From contig OY783210.1 in NCBI GenBank assembly GCA_963678705.1, positions 15,935,331-15,999,330 of the forward strand: a stretch of DNA of 64,000 nt. Reading direction: 5' to 3'. Positions 19,180 to 32,540 of the stretch are shown here, one piece after another. A model generated the notes under the pieces. It was not told where the DNA came from, did not search any database, and saw nothing but the letters and a program-made list of their open reading frames with translations. The stretch is from Panorpa germanica. Taxonomy: Eukaryota > Arthropoda > Insecta > Mecoptera > Panorpidae. Numbering within the stretch: position 1 is the stretch's first letter; every line of letters starts with the position of its first letter. The position numbers were made by a program, and so were the translations under genes.

Positions 19180-19634
19180 GCGGCCTTAGCCATTGCGAGG
19201 CCCCGGGCAGCAGATCTTTGAGAGGCCCCGGGCGGCAGAACTTTGCGAGGCCCCGGGCAGCAGATCTCTGCGAGGCCCCTGGCGGCAGAACTTTGCGAGG
19301 CCTGGGGGCGGCAGATCTTTGCGAGGCAGTTGGTCTTTGTATAATTTATGTAAATTGTAAGGAGGAATTTTTGATGATAATTGACGAGAAATAAAATTTT
19401 TTATTGGAAGATTTATGAAAGTTAACAAGCACAAAGATGACAAATATTAATTTGATAAACTAAGGTACATGAATACCTTAAAAGAAGACGCAGTGATTTT
19501 AGTGGGATTTCTAAAGAGCGAGGCGCGAGATTCAAATACATATATAATAATGAATTTTTCTACTTGGGTTGTTGTGCGAGAATGCGATGCCCCTACAAGC
19601 GCGAGGCCCCGACCGATTGCCTAGCTTGCCCCTC
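19180..19634 (+). mobile_element. Decayed hAT-like element fragment (GCGGCCTTAGCCATTGCGAGG end)
   Basis: The left part, GCGGCCTTAGCCATTG, and the inner region (TGACGAGAAATA, GAAAGTTAACAAGCAC, GGGATTTCTAAAGAGCGAGG, GGTTGTTGTGCGAGAATGCG) match the opposite strand at 41622-41966. A GGGGCGGCCTTAG end is common in hAT-type elements; this superfamily call is inference. A third end is at 56186-56211. No intact transposase remains. Confidence 0.55.
19197..19322 (+). repeat. GC-rich minisatellite, five copies of a 25-bp unit
   Basis: Unit close to GAGGCCCCGGGCGGCAGAAC plus TTTGC, repeated about five times with alternation of CAGCAGATCT and CGGCAGAACT. It is the GC-richest spot of the window. It sits just inside the hAT-like end and seems to come from duplication of the subterminal sequence GCGAGGCCCC. 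Confidence 0.85.
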
Positions 19635-20702
19635 AAAGTTATAGACTATATATAAGGTTGCCAAGAAGGAAAATTGAATTTTTGCTATATTTGTTCTTCT
19701 CTCATACTTCTGTCATTATTATTATTCTTTCCATATAACATTTATTGGAAGTTATCACTTTAGGATTATTTCAATATGGAATGTTCACACGAAAATAAAT
19801 TGTAGAAAATGTTTTAAGTACTAAAAAATAAATTAAGTAAAATTAATTTTAAGTATAGACAATGTCAAAATAAAATATTAATCGCAATTGTCTGGAAATT
19901 GACATATATTAACAACGCTGACAGTAAAACAAAAAAACCTAATGATCAGATCGACTTGATTAAGATCGCATTTTGTAGTTAAAATCCATGAAAGATTGAT
20001 AAAACAGACTTAAATTTCTTAATACGGAAAAGTAGTACAATTTCAAACTATTTTTTCATATTTCTTCTACTATTTTGTTGTACTTTCACATTACAAATTT
20101 AGTTTTTTTTCTCGCTCTCCACAATTTTTCAAAAAGCATCTGAAAACAATCCTAACATAATGTTCATCCTGAACCTGGCTATTTGGTATAAATAAATAAA
20201 TGACTTAGCGATTCGTAGTACTGCTTCAATCTGGAATTAAAATGCAAAATTTTTAATGAACTATGTTATTATTCATAACATGAAAATTTTCTAAGAAATT
20301 GCGTTTATAATTATTTAAATATATGTTTATGCTAATGTTATTTTTATTATTTAAATATTTATTATGCATTAACAATATAACTTTATCTATATTTAAGGTG
20401 TATTTATTATTATCATATAAGTTTATAACTAATAAAAATTTATAGATAATAAATAGGTAGAAAATTGTCTTACAGAACATTGCTACAAGCTAATTCCAAG
20501 ATTCATTTTCAATATGGGAACAGAATGAAGGTATATATTCATTAATCAGTCCATTATTGGGAATAGATCACCTGATAAATATTTCCTTTAATTTCGTAAC
20601 AAATGTAATTAAGATACCTGTTGTATGAAAAAGGGAAAGTTAGTTTTACATTTGAAACGTAACGATTAGTTTTTTTTACATAAGCAAAAAATGAATAAAG
20701 AC

Positions 20703-20821
20703 CATTCTCACCTACTGAGTTTTAATTTAATTTTTAGGTTTTAATGTAAGTCACACTATGATAATTAATATTAAATATAGAAATATGTTCAACATTAAAA
20801 CTAAAACAGTAGGTGGGAATG
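20703..20821. mobile_element. Short MITE, CATTCTCACCTACTG ends
   Basis: Starts CATTCTCACCTACTGAGTTT and ends CAGTAGGTGGGAATG, inverted with one mismatch. It belongs with copies at 30472-30680 and 35973-36460, which share CATTCYCACTCACTG-like ends. Non-coding. Confidence 0.6.
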
Positions 20822-23800
20822 GAACCTAACTTTGTATTACCTATATAATACAATATGCATTTATTGTTTTTATCAACAAAAAACAGTGTTTTTATTGCTC
20901 ATGATGGAGAACTTGACAATTTAAAAAAACCTTTGGTAATGTTTTGCCCTTCGCCTACTTACGTGTCGAGGATAAAACGAAATATTTTGATTCACAAAGC
21001 AACGTGCCTTTATCAGAAATCAACGGGAGACTAAAAAATTTAAATAATAAACAAATGCACAACCTGGTTTAAACTTCAAGGTACATTGGCTCTAATTGTA
21101 TTAGCAATTAACTTGGAGTATTTAATACATTGAACTTAAAAATGTCCTTCAAAATAAATGGGTTTGTGAACCATGTTTTCATTTCTTTAAAATTGGATAA
21201 AGTTGGATATCATATACGTTTACCTCCATCGTTGTGACGTCACATATTTCAAACAAACAAATTTTTCTGTAGTATTATTTTCTTTTTTTGGAAGACGAAT
21301 TTTAAATTAGATGTGACGTCACAAAGTAATGTTTCTCACTCCTTCTCCTGGTCACGTCTTGTCACACTTTGGAAACCCCTTCATTTGCGGTGACGTAATT
21401 AATGAATAGCCCTTTATATTGCGAGATATTAACAATTAAAATAGGATGAAAAGTTATCATAAATAAGTTAGTAATCCTTGGTCATCACGTCAGATACTAC
21501 TACCAACTCTCTCAACATAACAACACATAAAGTTTTGATATTACGAAAGTTGTGAACAAGAAAAATAAAATCGATAACTTATTACTCAAATTATATTCGA
21601 TATTCAAATTTCACATACCTATATCAGTCGATCCGTCAGCTTTTGGATATTTAAAAAAATAAAAAGCCAATAGACTGAACAGAATTAGCATATTCTTCTA
21701 CAAAAAGTCCGCAAGAAATTTCTTATCTTCTGTATCCGATTTTCAATGGAACAAACGATTTTATGAGAGAAAGAAAACCAGAGGGTAGTTTCATTAGATA
21801 TCTTGGATATTGCGACTGGTAGATATCTATAGGACAAATAATTTGTCATTGATTCTATTCTATCTACACAATATTATACATTTTTCAAATAGGATAATGC
21901 GCCATTCGTGAAATAATTATAAACATATTGAAGCATCATTAATAAATTGTTCTAAGGTCGATAACATGAAAGCACCAAGCTAATTAGAACATCATAGTTC
22001 CAAATTTATAGAATTCTGGGAATTTTGAACAAAATTACTATGACCATAATTAAAAATAAGATTCCCCGTATTCTATCCACGTGTTAGAAAACCAGTTTAT
22101 TGGGATTTTAATGAGATGTATAATTAGATAATTGAACTTAGATAATTAGATATATCAATCAGTGGACAAACCAGAAATCTAGATTTCTTGTATAAATACT
22201 TGTTTTTTTATTTAAATACTCATATAGTTGATATATCGAAAATACCATCTACATGATTCTCAAGGTCGATAAAAAAAAACTGATTTTTTAATAGATCAAA
22301 ATGAGTGAAAGAGACAAATGTGATAAAGAGGAAATATTGGAAGAGGGGAAGAAGGTAAACAGTTGGATTGGTCGATGAAACAAAACAGAACAGAGGAGAG
22401 TTTGAGAAGTAACTGACACTAGCAAGGAGAGAAAGAAGTGGAAATGAACTAAATTTAATTTGTCTAATGAATCTTAAAGAAGAAAAATAGAGGAAAGGGG
22501 AGAAAGTGATTAATTTTATTTTTAATTTAGCTAAGTAGCATGAAATGTAAAAACAAAAGTAAAGGATTTGTAACACTTAAAGTCTTAAACATTAAACAAA
22601 GAATTTATTAGCCCAGGTAAGAAATTATCTTCGAGAACAGATTCACTTTTGCTAGCTTACTACAAGCTAATTAAAGTGTTACATTTCAACCAGGAGGTTA
22701 CCAGTTACGACCTTATATAATATTTGTTTATATGAAAAATAAATATATAATACGTAACTTTATTCAACAGGTTTTGTTTCTTCTAAAAAGAATAATAAAC
22801 ATTTTTAATAAAATTTATTTCTTTTGTTATTTGCTTTTTTGTTCATATTTATTAGATCGTGACATTGAGTTGCACTAACATAATCTTGCATAAAGTAATT
22901 AAAAAAAAGTTAATATCAATTATTTTGAATGTATAATTAGCCTTAAATACGAGTACAATAATAATTAATCATTGAAATAAATAAGCCAATGAAAATAGCT
23001 TAGTAATCATTTTTATAATAACAAAATATTATAAATCAACTTTTGCGGTACTTTATATTATTTTTCTGTATTAATAATATTCTATATTTATAATTAACTT
23101 AAAAAATATTACGCAATCAAGAGTTGAAGGTTATAATTAAATGAAAAACACGAGTCTAGTTAATACAATGCTCGTCGGACTTGAATACATTAAATAATGA
23201 AACAAAATTGAAGCAAACGTTGTAGTTTGATTGCGTTTCTGCGATTTAACGAAGGGCAAAAGCGAATCCGTGCTTGTTAGTTCCAACCTTGCTTTACTAG
23301 AGCCGCATTTAGCTGGAAGCCCCTATGTATGTAAAAAAGAATGAAAACCATTTCTATTAAGTTCCGTTCACGGTTAGGTCACTATTTTTAATTGTAGATT
23401 ATCTATTATTCTTCTAAATTTCTTATAGTATCAATCTTTTGTATCTACTCATTAGTAACATCTTAAATTCTGACCACATCATTTATGTAAATAGATATAT
23501 TCCATATACAAACATAAATATATGGTGACATCTGGTTGATTGTTTACATTTACTGTTTTTTATGACTAGGTCTAGACTAAGAATATTTCAGCTTTAAATT
23601 TACTTGTTATATAATCAATTACATAAATGTCAGTGCAGGCTGTAGTTTCTCGGTAAATACAAAACGTTACTTCGTGTATTACCGTATTATAGTAAGATTA
23701 ATAAATTATCAATTTTATTTTCTCTTGTTCACTGCGTTAATAATATCAATACTTTACGTGTTGTTTTGCAATAGCTGTAAAGTAGTATCTGACACATCAC

Positions 23801-26800
23801 TGTGATAAAGAGATAGCAATTCATAGAACGGAAAGGGAATAAGGGAATAACTGATTTTGTATAACTTTTAATCTCTTTAATGTATATGCCCAATATTTTT
23901 AAGTTTTGTGGAAATTTAGACTGTGGAATATGTGAAATAGAGTCTTATACCGTTTTCACATTGGAACCGAATACGTACGTATCATTGGCGTCAATATCAA
24001 TCCAATTCAATACAATTTCAATGTGAGACTGGCATATGCCTCAATTTAATTAAATTAAGTTAAATTGAAGTGCAACGAAACGAAAGCAATAATTTTGTTG
24101 TAAGTCTTTTCATTAAACAATGTTAAATTGTTTCTAAATTTAAATTATAGTCCTCTCTTTTAGTTACGCCACTGCCTTATTTAAAAATTAGTAACATTAT
24201 TAATTAATGATGTGACGTATGTTATTTGAATATTCCTATATCTCATAATAGTATATTTTTGGAAATACTTCCGTATTTTTCACGGTCAGATATTTTGAAA
24301 TACATGTCGCTGTTTACATTTGATTAGAATTAGAAACAAAGAAGTCAATTTAAAAATAACTTTGAATCTAATGTATTAACTATGTGATAATTAATATTAA
24401 ATTATTATACCGGTTTTGTTAACAGAATTAAATATTTCAATTTCTGACGTATACCGTTTTTAACATCTGAGTTTTAATTGGTAACAACTTGGTAATAGCA
24501 AAAACCACCAAAAGTAAAGAATTTGTTTGCCGTTTCTATCGTTCGCTGATTTCATATCTAATAAATACTTGAAGCAAAATAAATAGATGTAATAATAATA
24601 ATAGGATTAAACTTTTTAAGAACATCTTTTTATAGATTAAAAAATCTTAATAAATAATTTTTAAGGATTAAAGACATTTATAATAGCTATAAATTAAACC
24701 ATTTTACATCAAATATTACTAAGATTTACCTGAGTAAAATATTACATGAATATAAGGTGTTTAGCAAGATGTAACTTTGTAAAAAAGCGATTTCTTACGC
24801 CCCTTAATACATCTATGGACTTTGATCTAACGATCTTTGATAACAGCCCTGAAACATTAGTTAAAAGTTAAGGAATTAATCTATAGTATTTAAAAAAATT
24901 TCAGCGCGTGGTAATGATGAAACAAAACTGCGTTTTATATGCGTATATATATTTTATACAGCATAAAAATATTATGCTTATTTATATTAATGTAATTACA
25001 AATTCATTAAGGATACTATATACATGTGTTTTAAATATTTATACATTAAGGGGGTATTATAGCCTAGAAATTTCAAAAATACGTTGTCTTTTAACGCCAT
25101 TTTATATGCCAAGATGAATAGCAAATGACCGCAGAAAATTAAAAACTTTTATTTCGTTTTTATTGAGAAAACTCAAATATTAATTGTCAAATGAATTAAC
25201 CTTTAATAGATTAAAATCCTCAGAGCGCTGCTTTTTTAATTCTCAGATAGCTTAGGTTTACTTTCTTTATCAGTTAAGCAAATTACCTCGATTGCATTTG
25301 GAGTTTATTAACAGTGGTACGTCTTTGAGAACACTGAATTGAAAACCCCTTTATTACGTTTAATTTCAGTTTCGTCATAACTGAAGTTAATACTAAGAAT
25401 TGAAAAAACGGCTCTAGTGTTTTCGAAAGAACAAATAGCCTAAAACTGTTTGTATTATTATATTACTACGATTTTAATTGTAATATAATAATTGTGTGTT
25501 TTGTAGATTTGTTTATTTATATGGTAGATATATTTGTTTAATTTTGATTTGTTTATCATTTGATAAGAGCATTGTATTTATAAAAAGGAGAGAGCACATA
25601 CCGAAAGAAGAAAAGTAACTAAAAAGAGAGAAAGGAAAAACAATAAAAATAAAAAGAATAAGGGTTATCGCATGTTACATTTAAAATTTACCGAAATATT
25701 CTGAACTCCGGGAATTTGTAAAATACAATGGCGTGGAGGTAAAGAATTGTGAGAAAGAGAAAAATGAAAGAAAGAAGAAGATATTAATATAGGTAGAAAG
25801 GAGTAACTTATAAGTAGCATTCAGAAAAAAAGAAAATAATTAAAGTAAATTATTGGACGTAAAGTTTTGTTATCTAATATAACAAAAACTTTCTATTACG
25901 TAAATAATGTTATGCAATATACAACGGTTCTTGACCTATTTGACTGCTTTTTGTAAATAAATCTACCCTTCTGCGCATTAGTATACTCATATATTACACA
26001 CGCTTTTAAAATAACTACAAAACAATAAAAAAGGTTCTTTTAGATACAATATTACCATGTTTTGCTTAAGTAAAATATTACATAAATGTAACATTTGTGG
26101 GAGACGTTATGATATGATATTCGTTAATTAATCAATCAATCTTTATATATTACATTCAAAAAGTTTATATAATATATCATCATATAATTCCAAATCTTGT
26201 TAATAGAGGCAGCACTCTCTAGGGAGCATAGTTATTTACATCCAGACTCTGGACTATCAAGCGAAAGATCGTTTTGATAATATCGAGCAGCTAAAGACAA
26301 CGGCTCGCGCTTTCTGCAGTTTATTTCATTGCCTAAGCTCTAAGAGACAACACTTAAAATCAGGAGCTAAGAAAAATGTTTTCTTATTAAAAATTTTCTT
26401 TTTGTAAAAAATTTTCATTGTAATTTTTACTATTACATAAACTAATAAATATAATTATTTTTCCGTACAATTAATATGAAATAAGCTATATAATTAGTTT
26501 AATATTTCACGAATTAATTTTTTATTAATAAAATACAATTTTCAAATAATTTTAATGAATTTAATAATTCTAATTCCAAATCGTACATTGAAATATGATA
26601 TGTTAATATTTTCGTTATTTTTCTGAAATATTAATTAGATTTTTTTTATATATAAAAATATTTTAATGGTTTTGTTGTCCAATTAGATGGTCTCGTTTTA
26701 ATTATGATAAGAGAAGCCGTCACCAAAGATGGCACCATGTATAAAAACATGTTATCAGTCGGCTAGATGATTCCATCACGTGGGTTATCTTATTATTTTG

Positions 26801-27490
26801 CATGGTAACAGGATGAATGATTGGATGATTGAATGACAGCTGGCGTCAGTAGATTGTTGTTGTTATTTATTTAAGATGACTTTTGAACAGTTGAATATTA
26901 TTTATTAAATACATGAGATGAGAACATGTGCTCGAACAATTTTGTTTCATCAGAAAATTTCTATATGTTCAGAATTTGACCTATTTTGATTTTAATTATG
27001 ATTTAAATACTAAAATTTCCGCATTTTGACTTGTCAAGGTTATTTGTATACTAAAACGCTGGGTAGTTTATATTAATTAGGGTATCATTTGAATCGATTA
27101 CTTGATAAACCCCATAAGACAGTTATTTTTGGTGAAATAGCTTTTTTACACAAACGTGTTCTATTAGGGTAAATACGCATTACAAAGACAAATCCCATAA
27201 ATCAAGATGACTGGTAAGTAAATATGGCAGGTTGAATATTTGGTTTAATTGCGAAACAACCCCTATAAGTCATACGCTTTCATGATTTTCTCGTTTCATT
27301 GAAATGTAAAGACAAAGCTAAATAATCCAATATAAAACATTAACAACATTGCAATCAATCAAACTGTATACAATTTTTTTTAATGAAATTACGAATTGTT
27401 TTAATGAATTCAAATCATAGACACTATGAAGACGGCGGTAATCACTATTAACTACTATAAAGCCATTTAAAGAGTTCGATTTATCAATTT
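20822..27490. other. Long AT-rich region without a recognised gene
   Basis: I find no supportable coding sequence. Small landmarks: two TGTGACGTCACA-type palindromes (near 21237 and 21312), a fragment near 21380-21500 and another near 23700-23880 similar to the 608-bp MITE family, a short dispersed repeat with GCTAGCTTACTACAAGCTAA near 22652, and purine-rich tracts near 22260-22460 and 25575-25810. Confidence 0.4.
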
Positions 27491-27577
27491 ATGTCCACCA
27501 TAGTTCATCTCGCTCATCATCTCAGTAATAGAAAGATCAGCGTTGTGTCCCTTGAAGGAAAGAATTTAGAAATTGAG

Positions 27578-27712
27578 TCCGATGTCACAATGCAACTATT
27601 AGGGTTGGGGAGGAGGGCAATATACAATGTCTCACACGTGAAACATATGATACTTTCTCGGACAGACTCGATGCTATTATCCGCGCTAAAGATGCCTACG
27701 TTGAACAATAAC
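27578..27712 (+). pseudogene. Unidentified open stretch, possibly a decayed coding fragment
   Basis: An open frame of about 44 codons ends in LTRETYDTFSDRLDAIIRAK, then DAYVEQ and a TAA. The end looks like a real amphipathic helix, and GC content is higher than around it. Upstream the frame is closed by a stop, while another frame is open from 27491, so it may be a frameshifted remnant or a last exon. I do not recognise a family. Confidence 0.25.
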
Positions 27713-28444
27713 TTTTTTTTTTAATTTGAAATGTTTTTACGATATACTGAAGTTTTTAATTAAAGAAATCAAAATTGACAATTGCCCAGTAACAGCGCCG
27801 TCCCTGTATATGAAACAGACGTAAGTTTAGGGGTAGGGGTTTCTATCTTATTTATACTATATGTATTATATTTTCTATTAAACATATCTTGAAACTAATT
27901 TCGCCAACGTAAATTATATTGAAAATATATATATAGGGTCGAACAAAAATAACTTAAATAAATTACTGTATAAACAATAGGGTACTATTGTTTGCTTGTT
28001 TAGATTAATATTTTAGCACACCCTACACGAAGCAGCGCCTGCTTATATATTGATAGGCAATTACAATAACATTATATTTCTAGCATTCACGTAATCTATA
28101 TTAAAAAACAGTGATTTCAAAGCTACGGTTTGTCGCAAAGACGAGTTCGTTAATTCGCCATGCAATAAATATTTAAGGATTACTTGTAATTAGAAAGTAC
28201 AATACATATCAAATAGTTTGCACTTTGTGGAAAGTAAAAATCTCTCATTTTTATTGAGCAAAGGATAATCGAAGTTAAGAACTTTTGTTTATTGTCAAAG
28301 TTTCGCCGCATGTTTTAGGTATGCAAAATACGTCACAGAAGAAGTAAGTAATCGTAAATGTAGGATTATTTAATACTTCATGAGATACACAAGTCAGCTG
28401 TTGCAAATGACGTATCTCGCACACACGCACCGTATCCGTATCGT

Positions 28445-28675
28445 ATTCGTCTCTGTTGTATAAAAGAGATAGTAATAGATATGCAGGATGTGACGTGTCA
28501 TGCATTGAAGGAATTTTCTGTAATGTTGAATCCCTTTAATAATTAAAGGCAAATAATGACTTTTTTAATTGATAACATCTCCTAAAATATAGCGAGTTAA
28601 TAAAAAATCGTTGGACATTTGAGGTTCAGGTAGCCATCTTTATCAATATATAGTACAGTTTTGTAAAAATTTTAT
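28445..28675 (+). mobile_element. Fragment (3' part) of the 608-bp MITE family
   Basis: Contains TTGTATAAAAGAGATAGTAA, TTGAATCCCTTTAATAATTA, TAACATCTCCTAAAATATAG and GGACATTTGAGGTTC, in the same order as in 40120-40275 and 33635-33830. The 5' half is missing or too diverged to see. Confidence 0.6.
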
Positions 28676-30471
28676 GGACATGTAGTGGTGGAATCTGTGT
28701 TTCCAAGATAAATGTATTTTTATTTCCATCAAAAAGCAGATTGAATTTTGTTTGCTTCTTTGATAACGAAGCCATTGTAGTATAGGTGGCACTGATAGTG
28801 TTAATAAATAGTTTTACCATGAATAAATACCTTGACGTATTTATGTAAATTAATAATAGTTTATTAGATATATTATTCAAAGTATTATTTATTTATAACA
28901 AACTAGAACAATTACAATAAATAGCAATTTGATACTTATCAAAACCGAATGCATTGGTACCATTATAAAAGCATATGATATAATGTAGCAAACTTCACAT
29001 TATTCTGTTCGGATATGTCAGTGTAAAAATGTAATTATTATTTTAACTATTGTATTGTTTAATATCTCATTTAATAAATATAAACAAATATTTTATTTCT
29101 AAATGACATAATTTTAAATACTACATATGAAAAAAGTTTTATCTTTACGTATATTTAGTGATTTTACTGTGAGAATGCGTTTGTACATAGCCAACTAAAA
29201 TCTTATTTGATTTGATTAAATATAATAGTTGTTTTTTTATATGAAACTTGTGACATATCAATATACAAACCATGGGGCAGACGACGAGTGCTTTACCTAG
29301 TAAGTGCAACAGATGTTTTTATTTTGCATGTCTCATGGTATTTAGGGTGGAGTTACCTTTACATTTAAAACCACAGTAGGGGTGCTACTTACTCAGTTTA
29401 TGAGTCGGTATATATTTATAGGTTATGTTGTTTTCAACTTATTCTATTATATATATAACAAACTTCTAAATCATTTTATACAGGTAAAACTAAAATAAAA
29501 CATCTGAAAAATAACTTAAATTATTATTTCCGGTTTTATTTTATTATTTAGTATTTTGTTTTATATTAAAGAAATGTTTAATTATTCCATAGTTCAAAGT
29601 GCATGTCTATATCATGATTAAATATAACAAACAATTATGTCATTCACTTATGCATTCTTTTTTAATCGTTATTTAGAAAATTAATTCATTTAAATACAAT
29701 AAATCTGACAGGCGTGTTCTTGACATGGATCATCCATGCAGATATGATCTATTAATTAATCGTTTTAATGAAATAATAATATTGTATCAATAAAATATAT
29801 GAATTGATTACAATATATCATAGTGAAATATTTTTTTCATTTTCTTTTTCACTTTTACTGTTTTAATATTGTCAAATATTTCTGCGTGTGTGGGCCCTGA
29901 AAAAACAACTAAGGACTTAAAACACACCTAATTCAGGAATTTAACTAAACTTATGTAATGTGTAAACATGAGTTTCAATGTCATTGTATTATAATGTCAT
30001 CATGATGACTCATATACTGAAATATTACAGAACAATACTTTAAAAACAGGTGATGCAAATATAACACAATTTGAATGTGCTTCCTGGTTCTGTGAAAGAT
30101 AACGTATCATTAGATAATAAATTGATATGATTATTGGCACCGGTTATTTTATTCACAGTCGTTTATATATCCTACTTATAACAAAAATTGATTCAGGGCT
30201 CCTACTAGCGATAGATAAGAAGGTGAATCGTAGAATAGCATTAAACTACCCTTATGTGTATTAAAATAATCATAAAACAAGTTTAGGGCTCGGATTTATA
30301 TGCAATAAAAATCCTAAAATATGTTCATAAGATATGCATTTATTTTTTAAAAATATGCAAGTAAAATCGAGACATTACCATCTAAAATAAAGCAATTAAA
30401 TTAAAATATGTAAAATCGAAATAATTTTTATATTAATCTGTCTTATTTCTTAATAAAACCCCATTCCCACT

Positions 30472-30680
30472 CACTGAGTTTTAGTGTTAATTTAAGGTTT
30501 TAACCTAAAATGTAAATTTCACCTCGTGCAATATAAAGAAATAAATTTAATTATGTTAAATACAATAATTTATATTAAATAAAGATAGTAATCATTACAA
30601 AAAAATAAATATTATTAAACGCATGATTTCAAACTACATTTAAGGTTAAAACCTTAAATTAAAACTAAAAGCAGTGAGTG
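30472..30680. mobile_element. MITE of the CATTCCCACTCACTG family
   Basis: Starts CATTCCCACTCACTGAGTTT and continues TTTAAGGTTTTAACCT; the right end reads AGGTTAAAACCTTAAATT and later CAGTGAGTG. The terminal repeats are about 40 bases; the last bases of the right end are lost. Confidence 0.65.
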
Positions 30681-31774
30681 CTTAATAATATAATATTTAT
30701 TAATATTTAATTTAAACATTGGCAGATTAAATATTATTTTCTATTAGTAAGTAGTTAGATAACTATTAGTAAGGAAACATCAAAATCAATCCATGTTTTG
30801 CGCTTAGCAAGAGCTTGTCACACAATGTAAACGATTGTAAAACAGTGTTCCTTATAGGTACAAATTATTACCGTATAATTGGTAACGCTACGTAAAGTTG
30901 CAAATACAAAAAAGTGACACAAAAAATATTATTGTTTCCTGTAAAACATTCTGTATAAATTTTATATAAAAAATGTCTAAATTTAATCCTGTTTTGACGG
31001 CACAATTTTCGGATCATAATCGATTATAACTATAATTCGGATACATAATCATAAACTTATTAGGCAGCGATGTAGTTCACACATATATGAGGCAACGACA
31101 CTACAAATAGAAGGTCAGGATTCAGCATTGCAAATAGACCGACGTTAAATATATTAAATAAAAAAAATATTAATAATCTTAATTCTGCAGCATTATTTTT
31201 CTATTTTCTGTTTTGTTAATGATACAATTACCTTGTTATTTATTATTGTTTTGGATTTTGAAAAGTGGATACATTTTTGAATGACTCTCATTATCTCCCC
31301 TCTAATTTGGTTGACCAAGATCAAGGCTTAAAAGACGATCACTATTATTATTTTTATGTTTTCAAAGTATCTCTACAGCAGATGATAAAATTTACAAAAA
31401 TAAAAACAGAAAGTATAGTTATTTGAGTGAAATGAACCTTTAGAATAAAATGAATTTGGGTGGCTCGTTTCTCATTGTGATATATAATCAAAAGGTGCAA
31501 CTAGCATTTGCACTGTTGTAAGTGCAATAAAATTATGTTAAATGTGTGGGGTGAATATCCTGAAGCAGTGATGGCCAACATTTCTAAAAAAAATAAAGAT
31601 TCTGCTTTTACGATTATTAATAAATATCTTGAAGCCGATGTGGTTTTTATAGTTTTTTGATATTTTCTCATTTTTGTAAATTTTAATGAAATAAATGATA
31701 TTTTTATACTTTTTTCGACATATTATTAAATTATCCTTTCTTTTTATAGTCATTCGGACTTGGTATTTTTCCAC

Positions 31775-31965
31775 ATTAAGAAGCAATGATTTATTAACAC
31801 ACGAAATTCAGATTTTTCCATTGTTTTGAATATTACAATAGTAACATCACTAAAATCACTGTTTCTCGTGAACTAATGGTCTGAATGTCATGAAATTTTA
31901 ACACATATCGTGTGAAGGTTGATACTTAAGAATTGGTTAATAGTGACGTCATCTATATGACATCA
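31775..31965 (+). repeat. Dispersed repeat, copy 1
   Basis: ACACGAAATTCAGATT, AACATCACTAAAATCACTG and TGAATGTCATGAAATTTTAA reappear as reverse complement in 37432-37640 over about 170 bases. Class unknown, no open frame conserved between the two. Confidence 0.6.
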
Positions 31966-32000
31966 TACTAACTTATTGATGTGTTAATTGCTTACAAAAG

Positions 32001-32150
32001 ATTAAGTGAGCTCGAATAATTCGTTTGGTTTGCTACCACTGCTTCATTTAACCCCTGGTTCTTCTGCTGGTACACAAGATCTTTACAAAAGGAATAGGAA
32101 GTCCGACAGCTGGTTAGCAACTGCTTCCGATTCCAAAATAAAAGTGTCTG
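32001..32150 (+). CDS. Possible isolated exon of an unknown gene
   Basis: An open stretch after a weak AAAAG acceptor reads LSSNNSFGLLPLLHLTPGSS and on to SDSWLATASDSKIKVS, ending at a GTAAAA donor-like site near 32150. It is less AT-rich than the flanks and has natural-looking composition (Ser, Leu, Lys). No partner exon was found and no family recognised. It could be a chance open frame. Confidence 0.18.
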
Positions 32151-32404
32151 GTAAAATCTTTCTATATACAATTTATTACCTGAAATTTATAAAGCAGATT
32201 ACTACATCATAAATTAACGAAAATTTCATATTTTGTGTCCTTAGTCATATATATCAAAATGTTTTGGTGATAAAACAAATGTAACGCTTATCCGAAGACC
32301 GATCAGGAAGGTTACCCTTTTTAGATATAGGTAATTTGTTATCTATGCGTCATTTCTGTGAAACGAAACTTGTTATAATATTGTGTAATGTTGTGGTACC
32401 AATG

Positions 32405-32540
32405 AATTGGGTTAGAATGCTATGAAAACTATGAGTATGAAGTTTCGATCCGGGATAACGTAACTAATAAAGCATCTATGTACTAAATAGAAGATGTGTG
32501 TTCGAATCCACTTTGAGTAGACATTTTATTACCTATTTAA
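32405..32540 (+). mobile_element. tRNA-related SINE fragment
   Basis: TGTGTTCGAATCCACTTTG has a good internal B box of RNA polymerase III (GTTCGAATCC). ATCTATGTACTAAATAGAAG upstream and ACATTTTATTACC downstream match the copy at 45600-45720. The A-box region is weak. It does not fold as a complete tRNA. Confidence 0.45.

Noticed and set aside
21230-21370. TGTGACGTCACA palindromes as CRE-type regulatory sites
   Set aside because: Two similar phrases within 80 bases and the surrounding sequence suggest part of an old mobile element; no adjacent gene supports a regulatory role.
32405-32540. Possible tRNA gene
   Set aside because: Only the B-box half is tRNA-like; no complete cloverleaf, and a second copy at 45.6 kb points to a SINE.
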